Part shown: positions 24,646-32,636 of the stretch, in pieces
Layout: every line of letters starts with the position of its first letter
Numbering within the stretch: the stretch's first letter is position 1
Assembly: GCF_013044125.1 (NCBI RefSeq)
Contig: NZ_JABEVC010000003.1
Span: 1 to 32,636, forward strand
From: Acidocella sp.
Lineage (GTDB): Bacteria > Pseudomonadota > Alphaproteobacteria > Acetobacterales > Acetobacteraceae
Length of the DNA: 32,636 nt
Direction: 5' to 3'
Notes under the pieces: model-generated
Seen by the model: the letters and a program-made list of their open reading frames with translations, nothing else
Databases searched by the model: none
Told to the model about the DNA's origin: nothing
Translations under genes and position numbers: made by a program

Positions 24646-27147
24646 CTACCCCTTTGCCTGCGTTTGTGTTTTCCATATTTCATCGGCATATTCAGCGATT
24701 GTACGATCCGAGGAGAACCAGCCCATGCCGGCGGTGTTCAGGACGCTGGATTTCCACCAGGATGCGCGGTCCAGCCACTTTGTGGCGGCATCTCGCTGGC
24801 AAGCGTAATAGGCATCAAAATCCTCACACACCAGAAAATGATCATGCTGTGTAAGAACATCAACCAGCCCAGCGTAACGCCCTGGATCATCCGGGGAAAA
24901 AACACCCGAGCCGATGGCATCCAGCACTTCGCCCAAGGAGGGTGAGCGCGCGATGGTCTCGCGCATATCAATGCCGCGGCCGCGCCGTTGGGCGACCTGT
25001 TCCGATGTCATTCCAAAAATAAAAATATTTTCATCACCGACATGCTCCTTGATCTCGACATTCGCGCCATCCAGCGTGCCGATGGTCAGCGCGCCATTGA
25101 GCGCCAGTTTCATGTTGCCGGTGCCCGACGCCTCCATGCCGGCGGTTGAGATCTGCTCTGAAAGATCTGACGCCGGAATAATCGATTCCGCCAGGCTGAC
25201 ATTGTAGTTTGGCAGATAGGCGACTTTCAGCAGCCCGCGCACGGTCGGGTCGGCGTTGATGACATTCGCCACGTCATTCGCGAGCTTGATGATCAACTTC
25301 GCCTGGTGGTAACTCGCGGCCGCCTTGCCCGCGAAGATTTTGACGCGCGGCGCCCACTCCAGATAAGGTTGCGCGCGGATTGCATCGTAGAGCGCCACGG
25401 TTTCCAGAATGTTCAACAACTGGCGCTTATATTCGTGCACGCGCTTGATCTGCACATCGAACAGCGCGTCGGGGTCCACCTTGACGTGGCAGCGCTCCAA
25501 GATGATTTTCGCCAGTGCGACCTTGTTCTGGCGTTTTACCGCGGCGAATTCCTGCACGAAGGCGGCATCGTCCGCATAGGGGGCGACGCCGCGCAGCGCC
25601 AGCGGATTGTCATAGATAGCGTCTCCCACAGTATCAGCCAGCAGCCGGGTGAGCCCTGGGTTTGCCTCGAACAGCCAGCGGCGGAAGGTAATGCCGTTGG
25701 TCTTGTTGACGATACGTTCAGGATACAGCGTGGAAAAATCACGAAATACCGTTTGTTTCAGCAATTTGCTGTGCAGTGCGGAAACGCCGTTGACCTTATG
25801 CGAGCCGATGAAGGCCAGATGCCCCATGCGGACGCGCCGCCCCGCATGTTCATCAATCATCGAAACCGCGGCAATCAGCCGCGCGTCCGTGTGGCCGGAT
25901 TTGCGCACGTTATCGAGATGCAAGGCGTTGATCAGATAAATGATCTGCATCTGGCGGGGCAGCATGCGTTCCAGCAAGGGAACCGGCCAGCTTTCCAGAG
26001 CCTCGGGCAGCAAGGTGTGGTTGGTGTAGGAGATTGTGCCCTGCGTGATCTTCCAGGCTTCGTCCCAGGCAATGCCATGCACATCCACCAGCAGGCGCAT
26101 CAGCTCGGCCACCGAGATCGCGGGGTGCGTATCGTTGAGCTGAATGGCTACATGCTCAGCCAAGCTGCGGACTTCCTGATACTGCTTGAGGTGGCGGCGC
26201 AGGGCGTCCTGCAGGGAGGAGGAGGCGAAGAAGTATTCCTGGCGCAGCCGCAACTCCTGCCCCGCCGGGGTTTCGTCGCTCGGATACAGCACCTTGGAGA
26301 TCGCCTCGGCGCGCATTTTATCCGCCACCGCGCCGACATAATCGCCGGCGTTGAAGACATCGAGCTGCAGTGGATCGCACGCGCGCGCCGACCACAGCCG
26401 CAGCGTGTTCACATGTGCGCCGCGCCAGCCGACTACCGGCGTGTCATACGCAATGGCCTCGACATATTCAGCGGGCTTCCAGACATAGCGGGTGGCGCCG
26501 TCGGGCGCGGTGAGCGCCTCCACCGCGCCGCCAAAGCCGATGCGGTAGCACACCTCCGGCCGCTTGAACTCCCACGGATTGCCCAACGCCAGCCAGTCCT
26601 CGGGGTATTCCTGCTGCCAGCCATCCTTCAGCACCTGGCGGAACAGCCCATGGTCATAGCGGATGCCATAGCCATGGGCGGCGATGGAAAGTGTCGCCAT
26701 GCTCTCCATGAAACAAGCCGCCAGCCGCCCGAGGCCGCCGTTGCCCAGCGCCGCGTCAGGTTCCAGCGTGCGCAGGCGGTCAAGATCGACGCCAAGCTCC
26801 CTCGTGGCGGCGCGCATTGCCTCGGTGAGGCCCAGGTTGTTGAGCGCATCGCCCAGCAGGCGGCCGATGAGAAACTCCAGCGAAAGGTAGTAAACCCGCT
26901 TGGGCCCGTGCACATAGGCCGCGTTGGTCGAGGCCATCCAGCCTTCCACGATCCGGTCCCGCGTTGCGTAGACCACGGCCAGATACCAGTCGTATTCACT
27001 GGCGCTGGCCTGATTTTTGCCAACCGAATAGGTGAGCCGGCGCAAAATGGCCTCGCGCAGAGTGGCAGCCGAGTCCGGCTGGACGGCCAACTCGCCGCCG
27101 TTTTCCGGGGGAAGCGGCGCAGATGCGGCTGCGGGGGGGATGTTCAT
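24646..27147 (-). CDS. glgP: Glycogen (alpha-glucan) phosphorylase
   Basis: An 833-residue GT35 phosphorylase that releases glucose 1-phosphate from the ends of glycogen. The PLP lysine is K680 in EASGTGNMKLALNGALTIGTLDGANVEI. N-terminal family segments include RVYYLSLEFLIGRLLGDALNNLG, EPDAALGNGGLGRLAACFMESMATL and GYGIRYDHGLF. Central segments are QLNDTHPAISVAELMR, TNHTLLPEALE and KTNGITFRRWL. The first 25 residues are a Pro/Ala-rich leader. It is the promoter-proximal gene of the glg operon. GAAGGG lies about 9 bases before the ATG. The 138-base gap upstream should contain the operon promoter, though I see no clear -35/-10 pair. Confidence 0.96.
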   Translation of the reverse strand: MNIPPAAASAPLPPENGGELAVQPDSAATLREAILRRLTYSVGKNQASASEYDWYLAVVYATRDRIVEGWMASTNAAYVHGPKRVYYLSLEFLIGRLLGDALNNLGLTEAMRAATRELGVDLDRLRTLEPDAALGNGGLGRLAACFMESMATLSIAAHGYGIRYDHGLFRQVLKDGWQQEYPEDWLALGNPWEFKRPEVCYRIGFGGAVEALTAPDGATRYVWKPAEYVEAIAYDTPVVGWRGAHVNTLRLWSARACDPLQLDVFNAGDYVGAVADKMRAEAISKVLYPSDETPAGQELRLRQEYFFASSSLQDALRRHLKQYQEVRSLAEHVAIQLNDTHPAISVAELMRLLVDVHGIAWDEAWKITQGTISYTNHTLLPEALESWPVPLLERMLPRQMQIIYLINALHLDNVRKSGHTDARLIAAVSMIDEHAGRRVRMGHLAFIGSHKVNGVSALHSKLLKQTVFRDFSTLYPERIVNKTNGITFRRWLFEANPGLTRLLADTVGDAIYDNPLALRGVAPYADDAAFVQEFAAVKRQNKVALAKIILERCHVKVDPDALFDVQIKRVHEYKRQLLNILETVALYDAIRAQPYLEWAPRVKIFAGKAAASYHQAKLIIKLANDVANVINADPTVRGLLKVAYLPNYNVSLAESIIPASDLSEQISTAGMEASGTGNMKLALNGALTIGTLDGANVEIKEHVGDENIFIFGMTSEQVAQRRGRGIDMRETIARSPSLGEVLDAIGSGVFSPDDPGRYAGLVDVLTQHDHFLVCEDFDAYYACQRDAATKWLDRASWWKSSVLNTAGMGWFSSDRTIAEYADEIWKTQTQAKG

Positions 27148-27241
27148 ACGAATTTAGCCCTTCAACAACGCGGTCCAGGTCGGTGTTGCCAACCTAGCCG
27201 CGAACCCGTGAAGGACCAAGCACCAATTTTTCAGGCGTCTG

Positions 27242-27269
27242 CCGGCGGCCGTTCTCCTTGGGCCGCCGG
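27242..27269 (-). terminator. Strong GC hairpin after the SphA-like gene
   Basis: CCGGCGGCC (27242-27250) and GGCCGCCGG (27261-27269) form a perfect nine-pair stem with a ten-base loop, 16 bases past the stop at 27286. No T tract follows on the - strand. Its position suggests a transcription end point between the aldehyde dehydrogenase unit and the glg operon. Confidence 0.55.
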
Positions 27270-27285
27270 TGTGCGGTCAGGACGT

Positions 27286-28236
27286 TTAGAACTTCGTGAT
27301 CAGGCGGACGTTGACGATTGTCCCCGCCACGTCATTCTTGGTGTAGATGTTCTGGTCCCAGGACGCGAGAATATTGATTCCGCCGAACTGGTAGCCCACC
27401 ATCGGGCCGGCGCCGTAGCTCTCTTCCATGTGGTTTGTCAGGCGCACGCCGTTCAGCGTATCGGCGGTGATCTGGTTCATCTGATGCGCGCCGACGCCAA
27501 AGGTCCAGGCGCCGATGGTCTTGGCGAGCGTATAATCAACCGAGAACTGGTCGCCGGACATGTAGTTATAGCCTGTGGTTTTATCAGCGGTGACAGGCTC
27601 GGCCAGGTGCATGTCGGCGCTGATGTTCCAGCCATCGCTCAGCCAGCTCAGGCCGAGGTCTTGCTGCACCGCGAAATACCCGTTGCCCGAGGGCAGTCCG
27701 CCATTGTTCAGCTTGCCGTTGAGCAGATCGGGCATGGTGGAGCTGGCGTCGGGCAGGTAGAGTTCCAGCCCGGTCTTCACGAAATAGTCGTAAGGCAGGG
27801 TCCAGGCCAGCTGGCCTGGGATGAGCACCGTGTTGAAGGTGCCCCAGTTGCCACTGCCGATGTGGCCGCTGACGCCGGGGGCGGAGGTATAGTCAAACGG
27901 CTGCGCGATGCCGAGCGAATAGCTGGCGCCCAGTATTTTAATACCCGGAACCCACAGCACGATCGGCACTTCGACCAGAATATTTGCGGTCGCGCCGGGA
28001 ATATTCTTGCCGCTGTTGTCTTTAACGGTGGTATCCGTCCAGTAATTATCCAGCACCCCGTAAACGCCGGGCGGCGGTGTGGCGCCGGCGGCCAGGCCTT
28101 CGTCCACGCCGCGCAGGTAGGGATTCCACAATTCGCTCGCGTGTGCGGGAACGGAGAGCGCAAAGCTGCCCGCGAGGGCAAGGGCCGCCGTGCCGAGCAG
28201 CAGGCGCGGCTGTGGGTATGATTTTGTTTTTTCCAT
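27286..28236 (-). CDS. SphA/MetA-type outer-membrane barrel protein
   Basis: A 316-residue protein with a signal peptide: basic MEKTKSYPQPR, hydrophobic core LLLGTAALALAGSFALSV, and AHA before SEL as the probable cleavage site near residue 33. The mature part shows alternating amphipathic strands rich in Tyr, Trp and Gly and ends in a C-terminal Phe (VNVRLITKF), as outer-membrane barrels do. NYWTDTTVKDN, ANILVEVPIVLWVPGIKILGASYSLGIAQPF and GLELYLPDASS fit the SphA family described as 'MetA-pathway of phenol degradation'. Members are thought to pass hydrophobic substrates through the outer membrane; the substrate here is unknown. AGGA lies 4-5 bases before the ATG. It is co-oriented with the DUF779 and aldehyde dehydrogenase genes, 150 bases away. 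That gap has two GC-rich hairpins (28290-28304 and near 28312-28328) but no gene. Confidence 0.8.
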   Translation of the reverse strand: MEKTKSYPQPRLLLGTAALALAGSFALSVPAHASELWNPYLRGVDEGLAAGATPPPGVYGVLDNYWTDTTVKDNSGKNIPGATANILVEVPIVLWVPGIKILGASYSLGIAQPFDYTSAPGVSGHIGSGNWGTFNTVLIPGQLAWTLPYDYFVKTGLELYLPDASSTMPDLLNGKLNNGGLPSGNGYFAVQQDLGLSWLSDGWNISADMHLAEPVTADKTTGYNYMSGDQFSVDYTLAKTIGAWTFGVGAHQMNQITADTLNGVRLTNHMEESYGAGPMVGYQFGGINILASWDQNIYTKNDVAGTIVNVRLITKF

Positions 28237-28386
28237 TTTCCTGATCCCTGTTTTTATGTTTTTGTTATTTCCGCGCGAAAGCCGGACAAGCGGCAGGGTG
28301 CCGCCCGCAACCGCGCGCGCGGGCGCGGTATCTGGCGAATACGATGCTGAGTTATCGAGACGGACGAAGAGCCTGGCGGCCTTGTG

Positions 28387-28749
28387 TCAGGCAAGGGCCG
28401 CCAGTTCCGCCTCCGTGAACACGCGCGAGCGGGTTAAAAACCGTTGCCCAGACCCGTTCTCCAACGAGAACATGCCGCCCATGCCGGGCACCACGTCGAT
28501 GATGAGTTGCGTGTATTTCCAGTATTCAAACTGCGAGGGGCTCATGTAAAATTTTGCCCCGCCGATTTCGCCCAGTTCCACATCATCGGGGCTGAGCAGA
28601 TAGTCGCCTTGCTTGAAGCACATCGGCGATGAGCCGTCGCAGCAGCCGCCGGACTGGTGGAACATGATCGGGCCATGTTCCGCCGTCAGCTTCGCGATCA
28701 GCCCGCATGCCGCCGGGGAGGCAAGCACACGCGCTGGTTTTATGCTCAT
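28387..28749 (-). CDS. DUF779 protein with Cys-rich motif
   Basis: A 120-residue DUF779 protein. The family is regularly found next to ExaC/AcoD-type aldehyde dehydrogenases and the pairing is seen here: the start lies 13 bases after the dehydrogenase stop. Conserved blocks are AAACGLIAKL-like AACGLIAKLTAEHGPIMFHQSGGCCDGSSPMCF, LGEIGGAKFYMSPSQFEYWKYTQLIIDVVPG and GSGQRFLTRSRVFTEAE. GGCCDGSSPMC, with three cysteines and a nearby histidine, could hold a metal or a redox-active pair. The ATG at 28749 has AGGGCG about 7 bases upstream; the frame is open nine codons further, overlapping the dehydrogenase. Function unknown; a maturation or protective role for the dehydrogenase is speculation. Confidence 0.82.
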   Translation of the reverse strand: MSIKPARVLASPAACGLIAKLTAEHGPIMFHQSGGCCDGSSPMCFKQGDYLLSPDDVELGEIGGAKFYMSPSQFEYWKYTQLIIDVVPGMGGMFSLENGSGQRFLTRSRVFTEAELAALA

Positions 28750-28762
28750 CGCCGCGCCCTGC

Positions 28763-30295
<1,533 letters not shown>

Positions 30296-30362
30296 TGTTG
30301 TTTCCTCGTTTTTGGTTGTCGGACACACATCGGCGCCACGTTGGGCACCTTGAAAAAAATAA

Positions 30363-30378
30363 AGCAAAGAACGTGCCA
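30363..30378 (-). promoter_or_regulatory. Sigma-54 (-24/-12) promoter for exaC
   Basis: On the - strand TGGCACGTTCTTTGCT matches the sigma-54 consensus TGGCACG-N4-TTGCW at every defined position. The invariant GG is at 30377-30376 and GC at 30365-30364, 10 bases apart as required. Transcription should start near 30352, leaving a leader of about 57 bases. Confidence 0.9.
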
Positions 30379-30431
30379 GAACACCCCATTGTTGGATCGC
30401 AAGGCTTTTCCTCAATGCGCCTTGCCGCATA

Positions 30432-30489
30432 TGTAACAGGGCGTGACATCAGGCCGCGCCAAAGCAGGACACTGTACCAAAACAGAACA
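30432..30489. promoter_or_regulatory. Two TGT-N11-ACA repeats, probable activator sites
   Basis: TGTAACAGGGCGTGACA (30432-30448) and TGTACCAAAACAGAACA (30473-30489) are imperfect inverted repeats of the same form. Their centres are 41 bases apart, about four helical turns. They lie about 60 and 105 bases upstream of the -24 element, where enhancer-binding proteins bind. The divergent AcoR-like protein is the natural candidate. Confidence 0.65.
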
Positions 30490-30586
30490 CAGGTGGTATT
30501 CACTTGCCATCGCCCCGCGCGGGGCCTAGCTAAACGATCCAAGAAAGACCCGATAATAATTCTTCTGGGTGAGGAAATGCCGGTCC

Positions 30587-32542
30587 ATGGAGCCATTTGC
30601 CACGACTGCCAATACGGGACTTATGCCGCGCCAGCCTGCCAGGCTCGCGACTGATCCGGCTGATATCAGCCGCTCCTGGCAGCGATGCCGGCAGGCGGGG
30701 CTGGTTCCGGAACTCACGCGTGTTGACGGGCCGCACATGGGCCAGGTGCAATTACGCGCCGCCGCCGACCGCCGCGCCACGCTGATCGCGCAGGCGCGCC
30801 CGGTCATAGACTATATCTATAGCCAGATCCGTGATTCCGGCTGTGTCATGCTGCTTTCCGACGAAAACGGCTTCCTGCTGGAATCCGCGGGGGACACGGA
30901 TTTCTGCACCCGCGCGGCGCAGGTTGCGCTGCAACCCGGCGCCTGCTGGGCCGAGGACACGCGCGGCACCAATGCCGTGGGCACGGCGCTGATCGAGGGC
31001 CGGCCGATTGTGGTGAACGGCACGGAACATTATCTGCGGCACAATAATTTTCTCGCCTGTGCGGCGGCGCCGCTGGTCGAGCCGGGCGGGCGGCTGCTCG
31101 GCGCGATTGATATTTCCTGCGACGCGCGGCGCTACCATCCGCATACGTTCGGCCTCGTGCGCGCCGCCGCACAGATGATCGAGAACCGTATTTTCGAACT
31201 TACCTTCGCCAGCCAGATGAAACTGCGCTTTCATCTGAGCAGCGCGTGCCTCGGCAGCGTGATGGAAGGGACGATTGCGTTGAGCGAGGATGGGCGCATC
31301 ATCGGCGCGAACCGCACCGGCTTTCATCTGCTCGGCCTGGCGCCGTCTGATATCGGCCAGCTTGGCATTGCGGAGACGCTGGGCATTGGCCTGCGCGAAC
31401 TGCTGGACCTGGACCGCCACGCCCAGGGCCGCCCCGTGGCGCTGCACCGGCGCGGAAGCGATGCGATGTTCATCATGGTGGAGCATGTGCGGCTGCCGCA
31501 ATTCGTGCCGGGGAGCCTGCCCGCGGTTGCAGCGAAAACCACCGCGGGGGATGCCCTGAGCGCGCTCGATACCGGGGATGCGCGCATACATACCGCGATT
31601 GCGCAGGCGCGGCGCGTGCTGGACCGCAAGGTGCCGCTTCTGCTGCAAGGCGAGACCGGCGCCGGAAAGGACGTGTTCGCCCGCGCCATCCACGCCGCCA
31701 GCGGGCGCGCGCATAAGCCATTCGTGGCGGTGAACTGCGCGGCGCTGCCGGAAAGCCTCATTGAATCCGAGCTGTTCGGGCACGCGCCCGGCTCCTTCAC
31801 TGGCGCCAGGCGCGAGGGGGCGGTTGGGCGCATCCGCGAAGCGCATGGGGGCACGCTGTTTCTCGACGAGATCGGCGATATGCCGCTGCATATGCAGACG
31901 CGGCTGCTGCGCGTGCTGGAGGACGGCTATGTGACCCCCATCGGCGGCAAGCCGGTGCCGGTGGATTTTCTGCTGATCAGCGCCACGCATTGCGACCTGA
32001 AAGCGCGCGTCGGCACGCAAGAATTCCGCGCCGATTTATACTACCGCCTGAACGGGCTGACAATCGCCCTGCCCCCGGCCCGCGAACGCACGGACCTGCC
32101 GGCGTTGATCGAGCGGATTCTGGCCCGCGAGGCGCTGGAGCGCGGCGAGGGGCTGACGTTGCGGCTGACCCCCGAACTGGCCGAAGCGTTTGCCCGCTAC
32201 ACTTGGCCCGGCAATCTACGCCAGCTCGCGGGTATGCTGCGCACCGCATGCCTGATGCTCGATAGCGGCGAATGTGAGCTGGGCGTGGAGCATCTGAGCG
32301 AGGAGGCGCAGGCGGAACTCAACCGCAAGCATGTGGCGCCGCAGCCCCCCGCGCGCCCGGCAACGTTGCGGGCACGCGCCGATGCGCTGATCGGCAATGC
32401 CGTGGCGGAGACCGGCGGCAATCTTGCCGCCGCGGCGCGCAAGCTCGGCATCAGCCGTAACACGCTCTACCGCCGGCTTGCCGCGGGCACCGTGGTATCC
32501 GAGAGCGCCAAGCCCCTGCAAGCGCGCAAGCTGAACAGCTAG
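30587..32542 (+). CDS. acoR: AcoR-type sigma-54-dependent activator
   Basis: A 651-residue bacterial enhancer-binding protein. An N-terminal signal region with a GAF-type domain spans about residues 60-200 (SGCVMLLSDENGFLLESAGDTDF ... LVEPGGRLLGAIDISCD). A PAS-like stretch follows at about 220-290 (IALSEDGRIIGANRTGFHLLGL). The AAA+ domain starts near residue 330: Walker A GETGAGKD with K361, sigma-54 loop GSFTGA at 402-407, and Walker B TLFLDEIGD with D427/E428. A C-terminal Fis-type helix-turn-helix (GGNLAAAARKLGISRNTLYRRL) is near residue 615. The layout matches AcoR, which activates acetoin or aldehyde catabolism genes. The ATG at 30587 has GAGGAAA about 9 bases before it; a GTG six codons upstream is the alternative. 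It probably drives the exaC promoter in the divergent gap. The inducer is unknown; an aldehyde or alcohol is a reasonable inference. Confidence 0.9.
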   Translation: MEPFATTANTGLMPRQPARLATDPADISRSWQRCRQAGLVPELTRVDGPHMGQVQLRAAADRRATLIAQARPVIDYIYSQIRDSGCVMLLSDENGFLLESAGDTDFCTRAAQVALQPGACWAEDTRGTNAVGTALIEGRPIVVNGTEHYLRHNNFLACAAAPLVEPGGRLLGAIDISCDARRYHPHTFGLVRAAAQMIENRIFELTFASQMKLRFHLSSACLGSVMEGTIALSEDGRIIGANRTGFHLLGLAPSDIGQLGIAETLGIGLRELLDLDRHAQGRPVALHRRGSDAMFIMVEHVRLPQFVPGSLPAVAAKTTAGDALSALDTGDARIHTAIAQARRVLDRKVPLLLQGETGAGKDVFARAIHAASGRAHKPFVAVNCAALPESLIESELFGHAPGSFTGARREGAVGRIREAHGGTLFLDEIGDMPLHMQTRLLRVLEDGYVTPIGGKPVPVDFLLISATHCDLKARVGTQEFRADLYYRLNGLTIALPPARERTDLPALIERILAREALERGEGLTLRLTPELAEAFARYTWPGNLRQLAGMLRTACLMLDSGECELGVEHLSEEAQAELNRKHVAPQPPARPATLRARADALIGNAVAETGGNLAAAARKLGISRNTLYRRLAAGTVVSESAKPLQARKLNS

Positions 32543-32575
32543 CGCTACTTTGGCATATTTTTATTAGCGTTTTTT
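32543..32575 (+). terminator. Possible terminator after acoR
   Basis: CGCTA (32543-32547) can pair with TAGCG (32565-32569), followed by six Ts (32570-32575). The stem has five pairs and the loop is 17 bases, so the structure is weak, but the position right after the stop codon and the T run fit. The remaining ~60 bases to the window end show no gene. Confidence 0.4.
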
Positions 32576-32636
32576 GTCAGGGGCGTGTCACAGTGCGGGC
32601 ATCGTCGAGGTGGAGGCTGTGCCAAGAGATTGAGGA

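Noticed and set aside
25306-28221. A 971-codon open frame on the + strand opposite glgP and the SphA-like gene
   Set aside because: The - strand encodes recognisable full-length families with intact catalytic or barrel features. The + frame is low-complexity, rich in Arg, Gln and His, spans two genes, and is the usual mirror frame of GC-rich coding DNA.
28290-28328. GC-rich hairpins between the SphA-like and DUF779 genes as an intrinsic terminator
   Set aside because: No T tract follows on the - strand; the downstream bases are A-rich there, so termination cannot be claimed.
30752-32020. A 422-codon open frame on the - strand inside acoR
   Set aside because: The + strand carries all AcoR motifs in order; the reverse frame resembles no protein and has no plausible start context.

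Overview
The window is about 32.6 kb of mostly GC-rich bacterial DNA. Its gene content points to an alphaproteobacterium, plausibly an acidophilic or aromatic-degrading member of the Acetobacteraceae such as an Acidocella or Acidiphilium relative. The taxonomic call is an inference from alaC-hom-glpX order, the 531-residue KQCGH-type isocitrate lyase and codon use. I see no rRNA, tRNA, CRISPR array, IS element or integrase.

Region 1 (1-3902, + strand) holds the tail of an OmpA-like protein, then alaC (alanine aminotransferase), hom (homoserine dehydrogenase, 4-base overlap with alaC) and glpX (class II fructose-1,6-bisphosphatase). Region 2 (4079-7150, - strand) holds purU, a small four-helix membrane protein, and aceA. 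aceA has an AT-rich, repeat-rich control region upstream and a clear intrinsic terminator downstream. A perfect 16-bp palindrome resembling a ParB parS site lies between glpX and aceA. Region 3 (7323-9638, +) is one 771-residue fusion of an APH-type small-molecule kinase with a class III PLP enzyme, probably a kinase/phospho-lyase.

Region 4 (9737-14453, -) is a compact meta-cleavage operon: catechol 2,3-dioxygenase, a HbpS/GlcG-like protein, 2-hydroxymuconic semialdehyde dehydrogenase, 2-oxopent-4-enoate hydratase, 4-oxalocrotonate decarboxylase and 4-oxalocrotonate tautomerase. A divergent GntR/FCD regulator probably controls it. It keeps the dmp order B-C-E-H-I but lacks the hydrolase (D), the aldolase/acylating aldehyde dehydrogenase pair (G, F) and the ferredoxin (Q).

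Region 5 (15551-27147, -) is a complete, tightly packed glycogen operon: glgP, glgB, glgC, glgA and a 1384-residue GlgX-MalQ fusion. Together these make ADP-glucose, polymerise and branch glucan, and then phosphorolyse and debranch it. GC content falls sharply in the middle of this operon.

Region 6 (27286-32542) holds an outer-membrane SphA/MetA-type barrel, a DUF779 protein and an ExaC/AcoD-like aldehyde dehydrogenase on the - strand, with an AcoR-type sigma-54 activator divergent on the + strand. The gap between them carries a consensus -24/-12 promoter and two TGT-N11-ACA repeats. The aldehyde dehydrogenase could oxidise acetaldehyde released by the meta pathway, or by the predicted phospho-lyase, to acetate. 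Acetate would then feed the glyoxylate shunt through aceA. This link is an inference from gene content.
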